A stretch of DNA of 64,000 nucleotides from Hymenobacter rigui (GTDB taxonomy: Bacteria > Bacteroidota > Bacteroidia > Cytophagales > Hymenobacteraceae), in assembly GCF_003944715.1 (NCBI RefSeq), contig NZ_RWIT01000002.1, forward strand, positions 372,001-436,000, written 5' to 3'. The notes beneath the pieces are model-generated. The model had not been told where the DNA came from. It did no database searches and worked only from the letters and a program-made list of their open reading frames with translations. Made by a program: the position numbers and the translations under genes. This document shows positions 17,943 through 25,138 of the stretch, in pieces (within the stretch, counting starts at the first letter, position 1; each line of letters begins with the position of its first letter).

Positions 17943-20183
17943 TCAGTCGGGCAGCAGCTGGGTGACGGCGGCGGGGTTGCGGGCCCACTCGCGGGTGTAG
18001 GCCTCGTCGGCGGCTTCGGGAGTTTCTACCAGCTGCAGGCCCTGGGCTTCGGCCTTGAGGTGCAGCAGTGTACCCACGCTCAGCTTGGCCTCGAGGCGGC
18101 GCAGCAGGCCTTCTACGGCCACCACATCAAGCTGGCCGGTGAGCTGACCGGCGAAGGGCAGCTCCAGCCACACCACTTCCCGGCGCTCCACCACCAGCAC
18201 CCCAAACACCAGCCCTTTGCTCAGGGGCTGCGTTACGCGCACCTGGTGCTGCACGCAGGAGGGGTCGTAGGCCACGCCGCTGCTGCGGCTGATGCGCATG
18301 GGCTGGGCGCTGCTCATCCACCCCACCACCAGGTTGGGCGACAGCGCGCCGTTGGTGTAGGCGTTGCAGGTGAACACCACGTACCGCGCCTCGGCCTGCT
18401 CCAGAGCCGGCAAATCCAGCTCAATGTACTCGGCCGTGCCCACCTTATCCGGGATGGACTGGATGTCGCCGCTGTGCTTGCAGCCGGTGGTGGTGAGCTG
18501 GTTGAAGGCGCAGTAGTCCACACGGTTGTCGTAGGCCACGCGGCAGCTCAGGTCCATATCCAGGTGCTGGGCGGGCAGGCCGGTGCCCCACTGCAGAAAC
18601 AGGCGCACGGCATCACCCTCCACGGCAAAGCGGGTGCCCATCAGGGCCGCGGGCAGGTCCTGCACCGTCTCGCTCCGGTCGCCGATGGCTACGGGCAGGT
18701 AGCGCAGCGTGGGGTCGATGAAGATGGTGCGGCCGGTAGTGGGCTGGGCCGCAAACCGGCGACGCACGGCTTCTAGGGCCAGTTCCGTCACCTGCTCGCG
18801 CATGGCAGTCAGTTGCTCGGGGGCGTAGCGGCTCAGCAGCGGGTGGGCCGGAACGCGCTTTCCCGTCCCGCCCAAGGGCTTTACCGTGCGCTGGTGGCGA
18901 GGGTCGAAGTAGGCTTCGGCGTACATGCTGAGGGTGAACAGCAGGCGGGCCGGCACCTGGTCGAGCACCGTGCGGAAGGCCGCTACCACCGGCTCGGGCC
19001 CGAACCAGAGCATGTTGGCAAACAGCGAGCGGGCAAACAGCCCCGGCCGCTGCTGCAGCAACGCCAGCGTGCGGGTGGCGTCGGTACGCAAGCGGGCCTG
19101 CTCCACCTGGCCCTGCCACACGGGATAGTCCTGGCGGTAAAACCGGTCGAGGGTTTCGCGCAGGCGGGTACGGCCGGCCCGCTGGCTGTATTCGGCCAGC
19201 CGCAGGGCCCGGATGAAGCGCACCCACATGCCGCGCTTGGGATGCATGATTTCGCACTGCTGCAACGGCGACTGGGGCAGCGCGTTCAGCCAGTCGGCCA
19301 CCATGGCCGCGTCGCGGCGGCTGTATTTTAGCTTCAGCGCCTCCAGGGCCTGGGCCCCGGCTGCCACGCGTTGGCTCCGGGCCGGCACCAAGTTGGTGCT
19401 GTTCTGCTGGTGGCGGTGCCGAATGGTTTTGGGCTCTACCAGCTGCAGAAACCCGGTGTGCTTAAACCAGAGGTAGCGCAACACATCGGTGGGCGAGGAA
19501 AACAGCGGCTGGGCCAGCGCCGGCTGCTGCCGGGCCACGTAGCTGTCGATAACGGCCATGCGGGTTTCCTTCATGGCAATGGGCACCCCGGCGGGCAGGG
19601 GCAGCACGGCCAGCAGCAGGCGCAGGCTATCCTGCTGGGTGGCATCGAGGGCGGTTTTGCTCAGCAGCAGGCTGCGCAGAAACGCCTCGGCGTCGGCCGG
19701 CGTCCAGATGTCCAGCACTTTCAGCTTGCTGCCCTGGCCCAGCAGCAACGGACCGGCCGCGCCGAAGGGCGTACCGCAGAAGGGGCAGCCGTTGTAGCGC
19801 TCCAGCGGAAATGCGTTGGCCGGAATGAGGTGGCCGCAGGGCAGGCGCGTACCCTGAGCCGGAAACTGCTGGGCAAACCACGTCAGCAGGTGGTCCACCC
19901 ACGATTCACCGGTGGGCACGTCCCAGCCCTTCACCAGCGGCAGCCAGCTTTTGCTAATGCCCATCACCTCCCGAAAAACGGCCAGCAAATCGTTCTGAAA
20001 CTCAGGAGTAGTACTTTCCAGAGCCCGCAGCAGCGGCTCCGACACGCCGTAGCCCAGGCGGGCCAGATTGGCTACCAGCGCGGCTGTAACGGGCGAAACG
20101 GTGGTAACACCCGCCGCCGGTGCAACCGCCGGCACGTACACCGCCTGCTGGCGCAGGCTCGCTTTCAGGAGTTCTTCTTGCAT
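17943..20183 (-). CDS. RING-like zinc-finger protein with C-terminal TerD-like domain (resembles the MXAN_6230/SCO0854 family)
   Basis: The 746-residue cytoplasmic protein has a zinc-finger-like Cys/His cluster at about residues 116-136 (LPCGHLIP...CPFCGTPF), a long helical middle (~190-480) and a C-terminal TerD-like beta-sandwich (~535-650) with LDMDLSCRVAYDN, the CKHSGD signature and an IELDLPAL strand. From memory this matches the MXAN_6230/SCO0854 RING-domain family, which I could not verify by search. TerD domains bind calcium and recur in stress and RNA-damage-response operons. ATG 20183 (MQEELLKASLRQQ) is chosen over one ten residues upstream. It is co-directional with the structured RNAs (20233-20533) and the nucleotidyltransferase at 20693, suggesting one functional unit. 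No vWA (Ro60-type) MIDAS motif is seen. Confidence 0.6.
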   Translation of the reverse strand: MQEELLKASLRQQAVYVPAVAPAAGVTTVSPVTAALVANLARLGYGVSEPLLRALESTTPEFQNDLLAVFREVMGISKSWLPLVKGWDVPTGESWVDHLLTWFAQQFPAQGTRLPCGHLIPANAFPLERYNGCPFCGTPFGAAGPLLLGQGSKLKVLDIWTPADAEAFLRSLLLSKTALDATQQDSLRLLLAVLPLPAGVPIAMKETRMAVIDSYVARQQPALAQPLFSSPTDVLRYLWFKHTGFLQLVEPKTIRHRHQQNSTNLVPARSQRVAAGAQALEALKLKYSRRDAAMVADWLNALPQSPLQQCEIMHPKRGMWVRFIRALRLAEYSQRAGRTRLRETLDRFYRQDYPVWQGQVEQARLRTDATRTLALLQQRPGLFARSLFANMLWFGPEPVVAAFRTVLDQVPARLLFTLSMYAEAYFDPRHQRTVKPLGGTGKRVPAHPLLSRYAPEQLTAMREQVTELALEAVRRRFAAQPTTGRTIFIDPTLRYLPVAIGDRSETVQDLPAALMGTRFAVEGDAVRLFLQWGTGLPAQHLDMDLSCRVAYDNRVDYCAFNQLTTTGCKHSGDIQSIPDKVGTAEYIELDLPALEQAEARYVVFTCNAYTNGALSPNLVVGWMSSAQPMRISRSSGVAYDPSCVQHQVRVTQPLSKGLVFGVLVVERREVVWLELPFAGQLTGQLDVVAVEGLLRRLEAKLSVGTLLHLKAEAQGLQLVETPEAADEAYTREWARNPAAVTQLLPD

Positions 20184-20232
20184 GACGAATAGCGGGCACC
20201 CCGGCACCCGCATAACATGTGACAGTTATACG

Positions 20233-20422
20233 TGAAGCAGGCCGGACTCGAACCGGCGACCCAAAGGGAAGTAAGCTCAGCTGGGCCCGGAAACCGGTAA
20301 GGGCCGCGCTTTTGGATTTGAACCAAAACCCCGAAGGGTCTACCTGAGAAGTAAGCGCAACTTGACCACAACGGATAATTGCTGAACTAAGACTTTTGCT
20401 CTACCAACTGAGCTACTGCTTC
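20233..20422 (-). ncRNA. tRNA-like RNA with a hugely extended anticodon arm (nested Y-RNA-like insert)
   Basis: Minus strand, 190 nt. Its ends form canonical tRNA parts: acceptor GAAGCAG (20416-20422) with CTGCTTC (20234-20240), T8-A9, a 4-bp D-arm with AGTTGGTA loop (20398-20413), A26, and T-arm GCCGG-TTCGAGT-CCGGC (20241-20257) abutting the acceptor. Instead of a 17-nt anticodon arm there are 139 nt. They begin and end with complements AAAGT (20392-20396) / ACTTC (20268-20272, one mismatch), continue as AGTTCAGC / GCTGAGCT (8 bp, one G-U), and are capped by the module at 20296-20367. CCA is not encoded, as in the tRNA-Asp genes. It is not a usable tRNA and is too short for a group I intron. 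Its position beside the RING/TerD gene fits tRNA-mimicking Y-type RNAs. Confidence 0.65.
20296..20367 (-). ncRNA. Y-RNA-like module with a second, internal tRNA mimic
   Basis: Minus strand, 72 nt, nested in the RNA above. The outer stem GGT-C-AA / TTACC has a single bulged C, like the Ro60-binding stem of Y RNAs. Inside is a compact tRNA mimic (20304-20360): acceptor TTGCGCT / AGCGCGG (7 bp with two G-U), then T-A as positions 8-9, a short TCT-CAGGT-AGA D-like hairpin, an ACCC-TTCG-GGGT tetraloop hairpin in place of the anticodon arm, and T-arm TTTGG-TTCAAAT-CCAAA next to the acceptor strand. This order is what published bacterial Y RNAs with tRNA-like domains show. Whether it is a processed RNA or a domain of the larger one is unknown. 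Confidence 0.6.
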
Positions 20423-20482
20423 AATTTCAATACGAATGATAAGAAAATGACTACCTACCCACCGCTCCGCCGGCCGGAGCCG

Positions 20483-20533
20483 GGTAATGGCGCAGCTGTT
20501 TTTTACAGAAAAAGAAGTAAGCTGCGCTTGACC
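20483..20533 (-). ncRNA. Second Y-RNA-like hairpin without tRNA mimic
   Basis: Minus strand. The same GGT-C-AA / TTACC bulged-C stem recurs, with a 2-nt bulge (CA) on the 3' side at the same place as in the first module (CC). It is followed by a GCGCAG / CTGCGC stem and a CTGT-AAAAA-ACAG inner hairpin. The 9-mer GCTTACTTC occurs here (20514-20522), in the first module (20348-20356) and in the 3' part of the tRNA-like RNA (20268-20276). It lies upstream of the larger RNA on the same strand, between it and the nucleotidyltransferase gene. Confidence 0.5.
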
Positions 20534-20692
20534 AGGCGTTCGAACGACGGAGCAGGCGGGAGATAATCCGGCGGCCAAGATAGCAAAGCCGGTGAGAAAC
20601 TGGCAGCCTGGCCGTGTCGCGCATCAAGCAAGGACGAAGGCTGACAGCCACTTTTCTATCCCCCCGACTTACCAGGCCGCTCCCGCATCTTT

Positions 20693-21775
20693 TCAGGCCG
20701 GGTGCGCTGCGTACCATGCCCGCCGCACCTGCACCAGCAGCTGCTCGGCGGCGGCCCGGTCGGGGGTTTTGGGCAAGCCGGAGGCGGCAAAGGAGGCTTC
20801 TACGCGGGCTACCAGGGCTTCGGCCTCGGCTACCAGCTGCTCGTACTCGAACTCGCCGCGGCGGATTTGCAGCAGGAACTCCCGGTTGGGGCGGCGCACG
20901 TGCAGACGGCCGGTGGTGGCAATTTCCTCGGCCATGCCCAGCAGCCGGAACACGTGGAGCATGTTCTTGGCGTCGTAGTTTTTGCCGTGCTGCACCGTGT
21001 TCTGGTACCGCTCGGGGTTGCGCTTCTGCTCCCACTCCTGGTACTCCCGAAACACGCGGCAGTAGGTGCTGTAGCCGTTGCGGTTGAAGCTCAGATAGGC
21101 CACGGGCACCTCCCCCTTCGGCACGGCCGAGAGCAGCACATCCTGGGAGGTTTCCGCGTCGCGCAGCAGGCCCCGGTAGCCGTGGCGGCCATCGGGCGTT
21201 TCGTCCACGAACAGGGCGTACAGGTCCGTCAGGTGGTTCACGTTGGCTAGGCCGCACTGGCTGGCAGCGTAGCCGCGCCGGTCCAGCCAGGTAGCTACGG
21301 GCTGCGCCCCGGCCCCCACGGTCACGTAGCAGAAATCCAGCACCGATTTGCGCTGGGGCGGCTCGGGGTGGTTGATTTTCTTGTTCAGTCCCCGGGCCTT
21401 TTTGATCTGGGCCACGGCATACTCAGCGAAGCTCTGGCGGCACAGTTGTGAAAGGAAATCCTCCACCTGAAACACCTCGAACAGCGGATGCCGCAGCCGT
21501 ACGCAATCCGCGGGCGAGGCCAGCAGCTCCAGGGCCGTGGGGTTGCTTTTGAGCAGCAGCTCCACGAAGCGGCGCAGCTCGTAGTACACCTCGTCGTTAG
21601 TGGCGTTGGCTACCTGGGGCACGTAGTCGAGGCCGTAGAACTCGGTTTCGGGTAGGATGAACACGCCCTTCAGGTCCACATCGGAGTGGGGCAGGTCGGT
21701 GCCGTAGGCGCGGCTGCCGCTCAGGGCTTCAAATAGAATCAGGCCCCGCTGGCGCAGGTCGTCGATAGTCAGCAT
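20693..21775 (-). CDS. Nucleotidyltransferase of the DNA polymerase beta superfamily (COG3541-like)
   Basis: The 360-residue protein begins with a minimal nucleotidyltransferase domain: FEALSGSRAYGTDLPHSDVD followed by LKGVF. The GS motif and the paired aspartates of SDVD would bind metal-NTP. The remaining ~280 residues are helical and charged (for example KKARGLNKKINHPEP) and match the general build of COG3541-type proteins, which are found in phage and RNA-repair neighbourhoods. The substrate is unknown; tRNA or other RNA 3' ends are plausible given the context. ATG 21775 (MLTIDDLRQ) is preferred to 21838, which would overlap the divergent GNAT gene. It is upstream of, and on the same strand as, the structured RNAs and the RING/TerD gene. 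Confidence 0.8.
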   Translation of the reverse strand: MLTIDDLRQRGLILFEALSGSRAYGTDLPHSDVDLKGVFILPETEFYGLDYVPQVANATNDEVYYELRRFVELLLKSNPTALELLASPADCVRLRHPLFEVFQVEDFLSQLCRQSFAEYAVAQIKKARGLNKKINHPEPPQRKSVLDFCYVTVGAGAQPVATWLDRRGYAASQCGLANVNHLTDLYALFVDETPDGRHGYRGLLRDAETSQDVLLSAVPKGEVPVAYLSFNRNGYSTYCRVFREYQEWEQKRNPERYQNTVQHGKNYDAKNMLHVFRLLGMAEEIATTGRLHVRRPNREFLLQIRRGEFEYEQLVAEAEALVARVEASFAASGLPKTPDRAAAEQLLVQVRRAWYAAHPA

Positions 21776-21806
21776 ATTGCCACGAATGTAACTCCATTGG
21801 TTCAGG

Positions 21807-22286
21807 ATGCCGGCTTCCCTTATACAACTGCGGCCCACCCAGGAGGCCGATTTACCGCACCTCTACGCGTTTCAGCTGGATGCCGAAGCCTGCCGCCTGG
21901 CCGCCTTCGTGCCCGCCGAAAACGCCGACCGGGCCGCCTACCTGGCCAAATTTCAGCGGTTTCTGCACACGCCCACCATCCACATGCAGAGCATTCTGGT
22001 AGACGGGGAGCTGGCCGGCAGCATCGCCAAGTTTGAAATCGAAGGCGAAGCTGAAATTACGTACTGGCTCGACCGGCGCTACTGGGGCCGGGGCGTGGCC
22101 ACGGCCGCGCTGCGCCAGTTTTTGACCCTGGAGCCGGCCCGCCCCCTGCACGGCCGGGTGGCCTGCGACAATTTCGGCTCCCGGAAAGTGCTGGAGAACT
22201 GCGGCTTCGTGCCAATCGGCACCGATACAGGCTTCGCCCCCGCCCGGCAAACGGAGGTGGAAGAGGTTATCTACCAGCTGTCCTAG
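21807..22286 (+). CDS. GNAT family N-acetyltransferase (RimJ/RimL-like)
   Basis: A 159-residue acetyl-CoA-dependent acetyltransferase of the RimJ/RimL type. It shows IQLRPTQEADLPHLYAFQ at the N-terminus, AEITYWLDRRYWGRGVATAA (the acetyl-CoA-binding R/QxxGxG/A loop as RRYWGRGVATA) at about residues 89-104, and the closing ACDNFGSRKVLENCGF segment typical of the group. The acceptor substrate cannot be deduced. The gene is divergent from the nucleotidyltransferase with only 31 bp between starts, so they may share a control region. Confidence 0.9.
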   Translation: MPASLIQLRPTQEADLPHLYAFQLDAEACRLAAFVPAENADRAAYLAKFQRFLHTPTIHMQSILVDGELAGSIAKFEIEGEAEITYWLDRRYWGRGVATAALRQFLTLEPARPLHGRVACDNFGSRKVLENCGFVPIGTDTGFAPARQTEVEEVIYQLS

Positions 22287-22301
22287 CGCCGTCGTTGCCT
22301 C

Positions 22302-22411
22302 CGGTCCGACGCCGGAGGCGTCCGACCGGTTGTCGTCCGGAGCCGTTGTTCCATCGTCGTGCCGGTGTCAGCACACAGCCAACCGGTCGGACGGCTGCGC
22401 CGTCGGACCGG
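22302..22411. repeat. Palindromic repeat, left copy of an inverted pair flanking a nucleotidyltransferase gene
   Basis: 110 bp running from CCGGTCCGACG to CGTCGGACCGG, with internal dyads TCCGACCGGTT / AACCGGTCGGA. It is homologous, in opposite orientation, to 23275-23385; both share the central TTGTCGTCCGGAGCCGTTGT. Its end is 5 bp from the stop codon of the gene at 22417. Confidence 0.85.
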
Positions 22412-22416
22412 GGGAC

Positions 22417-23238
22417 CTACTTGTATAGCCAGGCCCGGAACACGGCATCCAGGGCCGGCGTGGGGTTGGGCTGGTGCGGGACGGGCAGGGTGGCGCGGGC
22501 GGCCTGGCCAGCGTCGTATTCCTGCTGCAGGTAGGCCACCAGCGCCGCCGGCCGGGGCACGGTGGTTTTCTCGTTGGCAGTGGATTTCTGAGCGAGCAGC
22601 TCATCCACCGTGCTGTTCAGGGCCGGGGGCAGCAGCTCGCGCAGCCGGGCAAACTCCATCGGCGGCACTTCGGTGGGGCGCTGCTGAATCCAGCTAGCGG
22701 CCAGGGCCGAGCGCAGGGCGTAGAACAGCCGCTTGAGGCGCACCTGCTCGCCGGTCAGGTCCTCCTCCACCCCACGCCGTAGCTGGCCCAGGTAGTGGTG
22801 CAGGCCGGCCCGCGGGTTCCAACAGGCGGGCAGCAGCGGCTGCAGCGCCGCCCGAAACCCGGCCGCCTCCCGGTACACCACCGGCGACTGAAGCCACTCC
22901 AGCAGCGCCGCGTTGGAGCCGCGCAGCAGCTTCAGGGCCTTGCGCAGCTCCCAGCCGCCCAGGTCCAGCTCGTCGTCCACGGGGAAGCTGAGCGTGTCGG
23001 GACCGTCATCGAGGGTCAGGTACCAGTCGGCGGAATGACTGTAGATGAAGCGCACGTCGTAGTCGGAATCGGGCGAGGGGAAGCCCCAGGCCCGGCTGCC
23101 CGACTCGCAGGCGTACAGGATGCGGATGTTGTGCGTGGCTTCGAGTTGGGTGAGGGCGGTCTGGATGCGGTGCTGCACGGGCAGAATTAGAGAGTGAATG
23201 ATGGAATTGATTTCTACAGCTGTTCCGGTCAATGGCAC
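22417..23238 (-). CDS. Nucleotidyltransferase domain protein (COG3541-like), second copy
   Basis: A ~273-residue protein with the nucleotidyltransferase signature ILYACESGSRAWGFPSPDSD and YDVRFIY, where GSRAWG and DSDYD form the NTP/metal site, followed by WELRKALKLLRGSNAALLEW and a helical C-terminal half. It is a distant homologue of the product of 20693-21775. No in-frame ATG lies near the domain; GTG 23238 is the most likely start and TTG 23232 or GTG 23244 are alternatives, so the first ~10 residues are uncertain. The ORF is open much further upstream only by chance. It is bracketed tightly by the inverted repeats at 22302 and 23275, suggesting it moved in, or was trapped, as a unit. Confidence 0.78.
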   Translation of the reverse strand: MPLTGTAVEINSIIHSLILPVQHRIQTALTQLEATHNIRILYACESGSRAWGFPSPDSDYDVRFIYSHSADWYLTLDDGPDTLSFPVDDELDLGGWELRKALKLLRGSNAALLEWLQSPVVYREAAGFRAALQPLLPACWNPRAGLHHYLGQLRRGVEEDLTGEQVRLKRLFYALRSALAASWIQQRPTEVPPMEFARLRELLPPALNSTVDELLAQKSTANEKTTVPRPAALVAYLQQEYDAGQAARATLPVPHQPNPTPALDAVFRAWLYK

Positions 23239-23274
23239 CAGCACCGATACTATGGCGGATTTTTGAACGGAATA

Positions 23275-23385
23275 CCGGTCCGACGGCGCAGCCGTCCGAC
23301 CGGTTGGCGGCCTGCTGACAACCACACGACAACGAAACAACGGCTCCGGACGACAACCGGTCGGACGGCTACGCCGTCGGACCGG
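23275..23385. repeat. Palindromic repeat, right copy of the inverted pair
   Basis: 111 bp, the inverted counterpart of 22302-22411. Both ends carry the CCGGTCCGACGGCG / CGCCGTCGGACCGG type arms, with more perfect outer dyads than the left copy. It begins about 37 bp upstream of the nucleotidyltransferase start. Confidence 0.85.
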
Positions 23386-23508
23386 TGCCCCGTTGTGGCA
23401 ATGCAAGGTAAAGTCACGGCCCGCTGTTTTGGTACGTATGGTCGGTTCATTCTGCCTGGTATATTTGGCCGCCGCGCACTGCTTCGCGGGTTGTAACACT
23501 TTTGCCCT

Positions 23509-24309
23509 GTGAACTACCGTCGCCTTTTCTGGCTTCTGCCGGGTTTGCTCAGCGCCTGCTCTCCCGATACGCCCACCACCGAACAGCCTGCCCGGGCTCC
23601 GGCCCCCAGCGCTGCCGCACAGGCCCCCACCCCGGCCCCGACCGATACGCTGGCTACCTTCCGCTGGGAATCGGAAATGTGCACTTACACCGGCCGCTAC
23701 GATCCGCGTAAGTACACGGCCCGGCAGCTCGCCGATACCCACGAACTGCTCAGCGGCGGACTGCTCACCACCTCGGCCACCGTGTTTAAGCCCGCCGATA
23801 TTGCCCGGCTCAGCGTGGATACCCTGGAGGCCGAATACACCAACGTGCTGGCCCATATCAACGGGCTGCAGCCGGTGCCGGGCGCGCCGTGGCTGGAGTT
23901 TAAACGCCGCAAGCTCCAGGAGCTCAACGACGAGTACCGCGCCATCAAGCTCACCATGCAGGGCTACGCTAACCCTCGCCTGCTGCTCAACGCCCCGTAC
24001 CCGGCCGCGTGCAAAGCCTACGTGCGGGGCCTGGCCGCCGCCAACGACAGCCTGATCCGGGCCGACTGGCAGCAGCTGGTGCGCGAGCAGCAGCGGAACA
24101 ACAGCATTCCGGAAAGCCTGCAGGAGCGTTTTGAGCAGGAAGCCGCCGCCCCCGACTGGCACGGCCACGCCCAGGTGGCCCTCATCAGCTTCGGCTGGTG
24201 GAACTGCATCAACGAAACCATCCGGCGCGCTGAGCCCACCGAGCAGCTCTACCGGCAATACGAGCAGCTGTTCATAGGTGTGCAGTCGGAGTGTGAGGAT
24301 GTGGAGTAA
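23509..24309 (+). CDS. Hypothetical lipoprotein
   Basis: A 266-residue protein starting at a GTG, with a lipoprotein signal peptide (MNYRRLFWLLPGLLSAC; Cys17 would be lipidated), a ~30-residue Ala/Pro/Thr linker and a helical mature domain. Six further cysteines are implied by CTYTG, CKAY, CINET and ECEDVE-type positions, consistent with a periplasmic location. I do not recognise the domain. The stop codon overlaps the first base of the repeat element at 24309-24462. Confidence 0.7.
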   Translation: MNYRRLFWLLPGLLSACSPDTPTTEQPARAPAPSAAAQAPTPAPTDTLATFRWESEMCTYTGRYDPRKYTARQLADTHELLSGGLLTTSATVFKPADIARLSVDTLEAEYTNVLAHINGLQPVPGAPWLEFKRRKLQELNDEYRAIKLTMQGYANPRLLLNAPYPAACKAYVRGLAAANDSLIRADWQQLVREQQRNNSIPESLQERFEQEAAAPDWHGHAQVALISFGWWNCINETIRRAEPTEQLYRQYEQLFIGVQSECEDVE

Positions 24310-24462
24310 GAGCGTGTTGGGAAATGTATGAACCCGTTGTTTCCGTCAGGCTGAACTTGCCGAAGCTTCTCCACCACTCCGTTGAAAAAGCCCCGGACAA
24401 AGCAACAGAGATGCTTCGCGGGGCTCGGCATGACGTTCTTTTCTGATTTCCAAATACGCTCT
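24309..24462. repeat. MITE-like repeat with terminal inverted repeats
   Basis: 154 bp with end repeats AGAGCGTGTTGGGAAAT and ATTTCCAAATACGCTCT (about 15 of 17 matching). Inside is a degraded copy of the 'gtcatgctgagcttgccgaagcatctc' palindrome family seen at 37241. It occupies most of the gap between the lipoprotein and TMEM175 genes. Confidence 0.7.
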
Positions 24463-24491
24463 GATACGTACTCCCCTAACGTTCTTTCCTC

Positions 24492-25085
24492 ATGACCAAA
24501 GCCCGCCTCGAGGCCTTTAGCGACGGTGTCCTGGCCATCATCCTCACTATTATGGTGCTGGAAATCAAGGTGCCGCACGGGGCCGACTGGGCCGTGCTAC
24601 GCCCGTTGCTGCCGGTGGTCCTGAGCTACGTGCTGAGCTTCGTGTACGTGGGCATCTACTGGAACAACCACCACCTGATGATTGGCACCGTGAAGCGCCT
24701 GAGCGGTGGTATTCTGTGGGCCAACCTGCACCTGTTGTTCTGGCTTTCGCTCACGCCCTTTGCCACCGGCTGGATGGGCCAGAACCAGTTTGCCCCGGCC
24801 CCCATGGCCACCTACGGCTTCGTGCTGCTGATGTCGGCCATGGCGTACTACGTGCTGCAGCAAACCATCATCCGGGCCGAGGGGCCCGGCTCGCGGCTGG
24901 CCGCGGCGCTCGGGCCCGACTGGAAAGGCCGGGTGTCGCCGCTGCTGTATTGCCTGGGCATCGGGGGCAGCTTCTGGCACGCGGGCGTCGGCGGGTTTTT
25001 CTACGTGCTGGTGGCCCTGCTGTGGCTGGTGCCCGACCGGCGCCTGGCGCGTGCCCTCGCGCACCGCCCGGAGCCGGGGCCCTAG
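24492..25085 (+). CDS. TMEM175 family (DUF1211) membrane protein, probable potassium channel
   Basis: A 197-residue membrane protein opening with the family hallmark RLEAFSDGVLAIILTIMVLE (RxxxFSDG) in the first transmembrane helix. About six hydrophobic segments follow, with YWNNHHLM, NLHLLFWLSLTPFATG and a final helix near residues 165-185. Bacterial TMEM175 proteins form tetrameric K+-permeable channels with a hydrophobic Ile/Leu filter from helix 1. It is followed 54 bp later by the M28 peptidase on the same strand; the pairing is probably incidental. Confidence 0.9.
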   Translation: MTKARLEAFSDGVLAIILTIMVLEIKVPHGADWAVLRPLLPVVLSYVLSFVYVGIYWNNHHLMIGTVKRLSGGILWANLHLLFWLSLTPFATGWMGQNQFAPAPMATYGFVLLMSAMAYYVLQQTIIRAEGPGSRLAAALGPDWKGRVSPLLYCLGIGGSFWHAGVGGFFYVLVALLWLVPDRRLARALAHRPEPGP

Positions 25086-25138
25086 CCCGCTCCCCGAACT
25101 TCTGCTACCTTATGGCCTGCTACCTACCTGCTTCTGCT

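Noticed and set aside
17943-20183. RING/TerD protein considered as a Ro60 (TROVE) orthologue
   Set aside because: It lacks a vWA MIDAS motif (DxSxS) and is longer than Ro60; the zinc-finger and TerD features point elsewhere.
20233-20422. Ordinary tRNA with a group I intron, or tmRNA
   Set aside because: The 139-nt insert is too short and lacks recognisable group I core elements, no anticodon can be assembled from the flanks, and the ends do not show the tmRNA alanine G-U pair or a tag reading frame.
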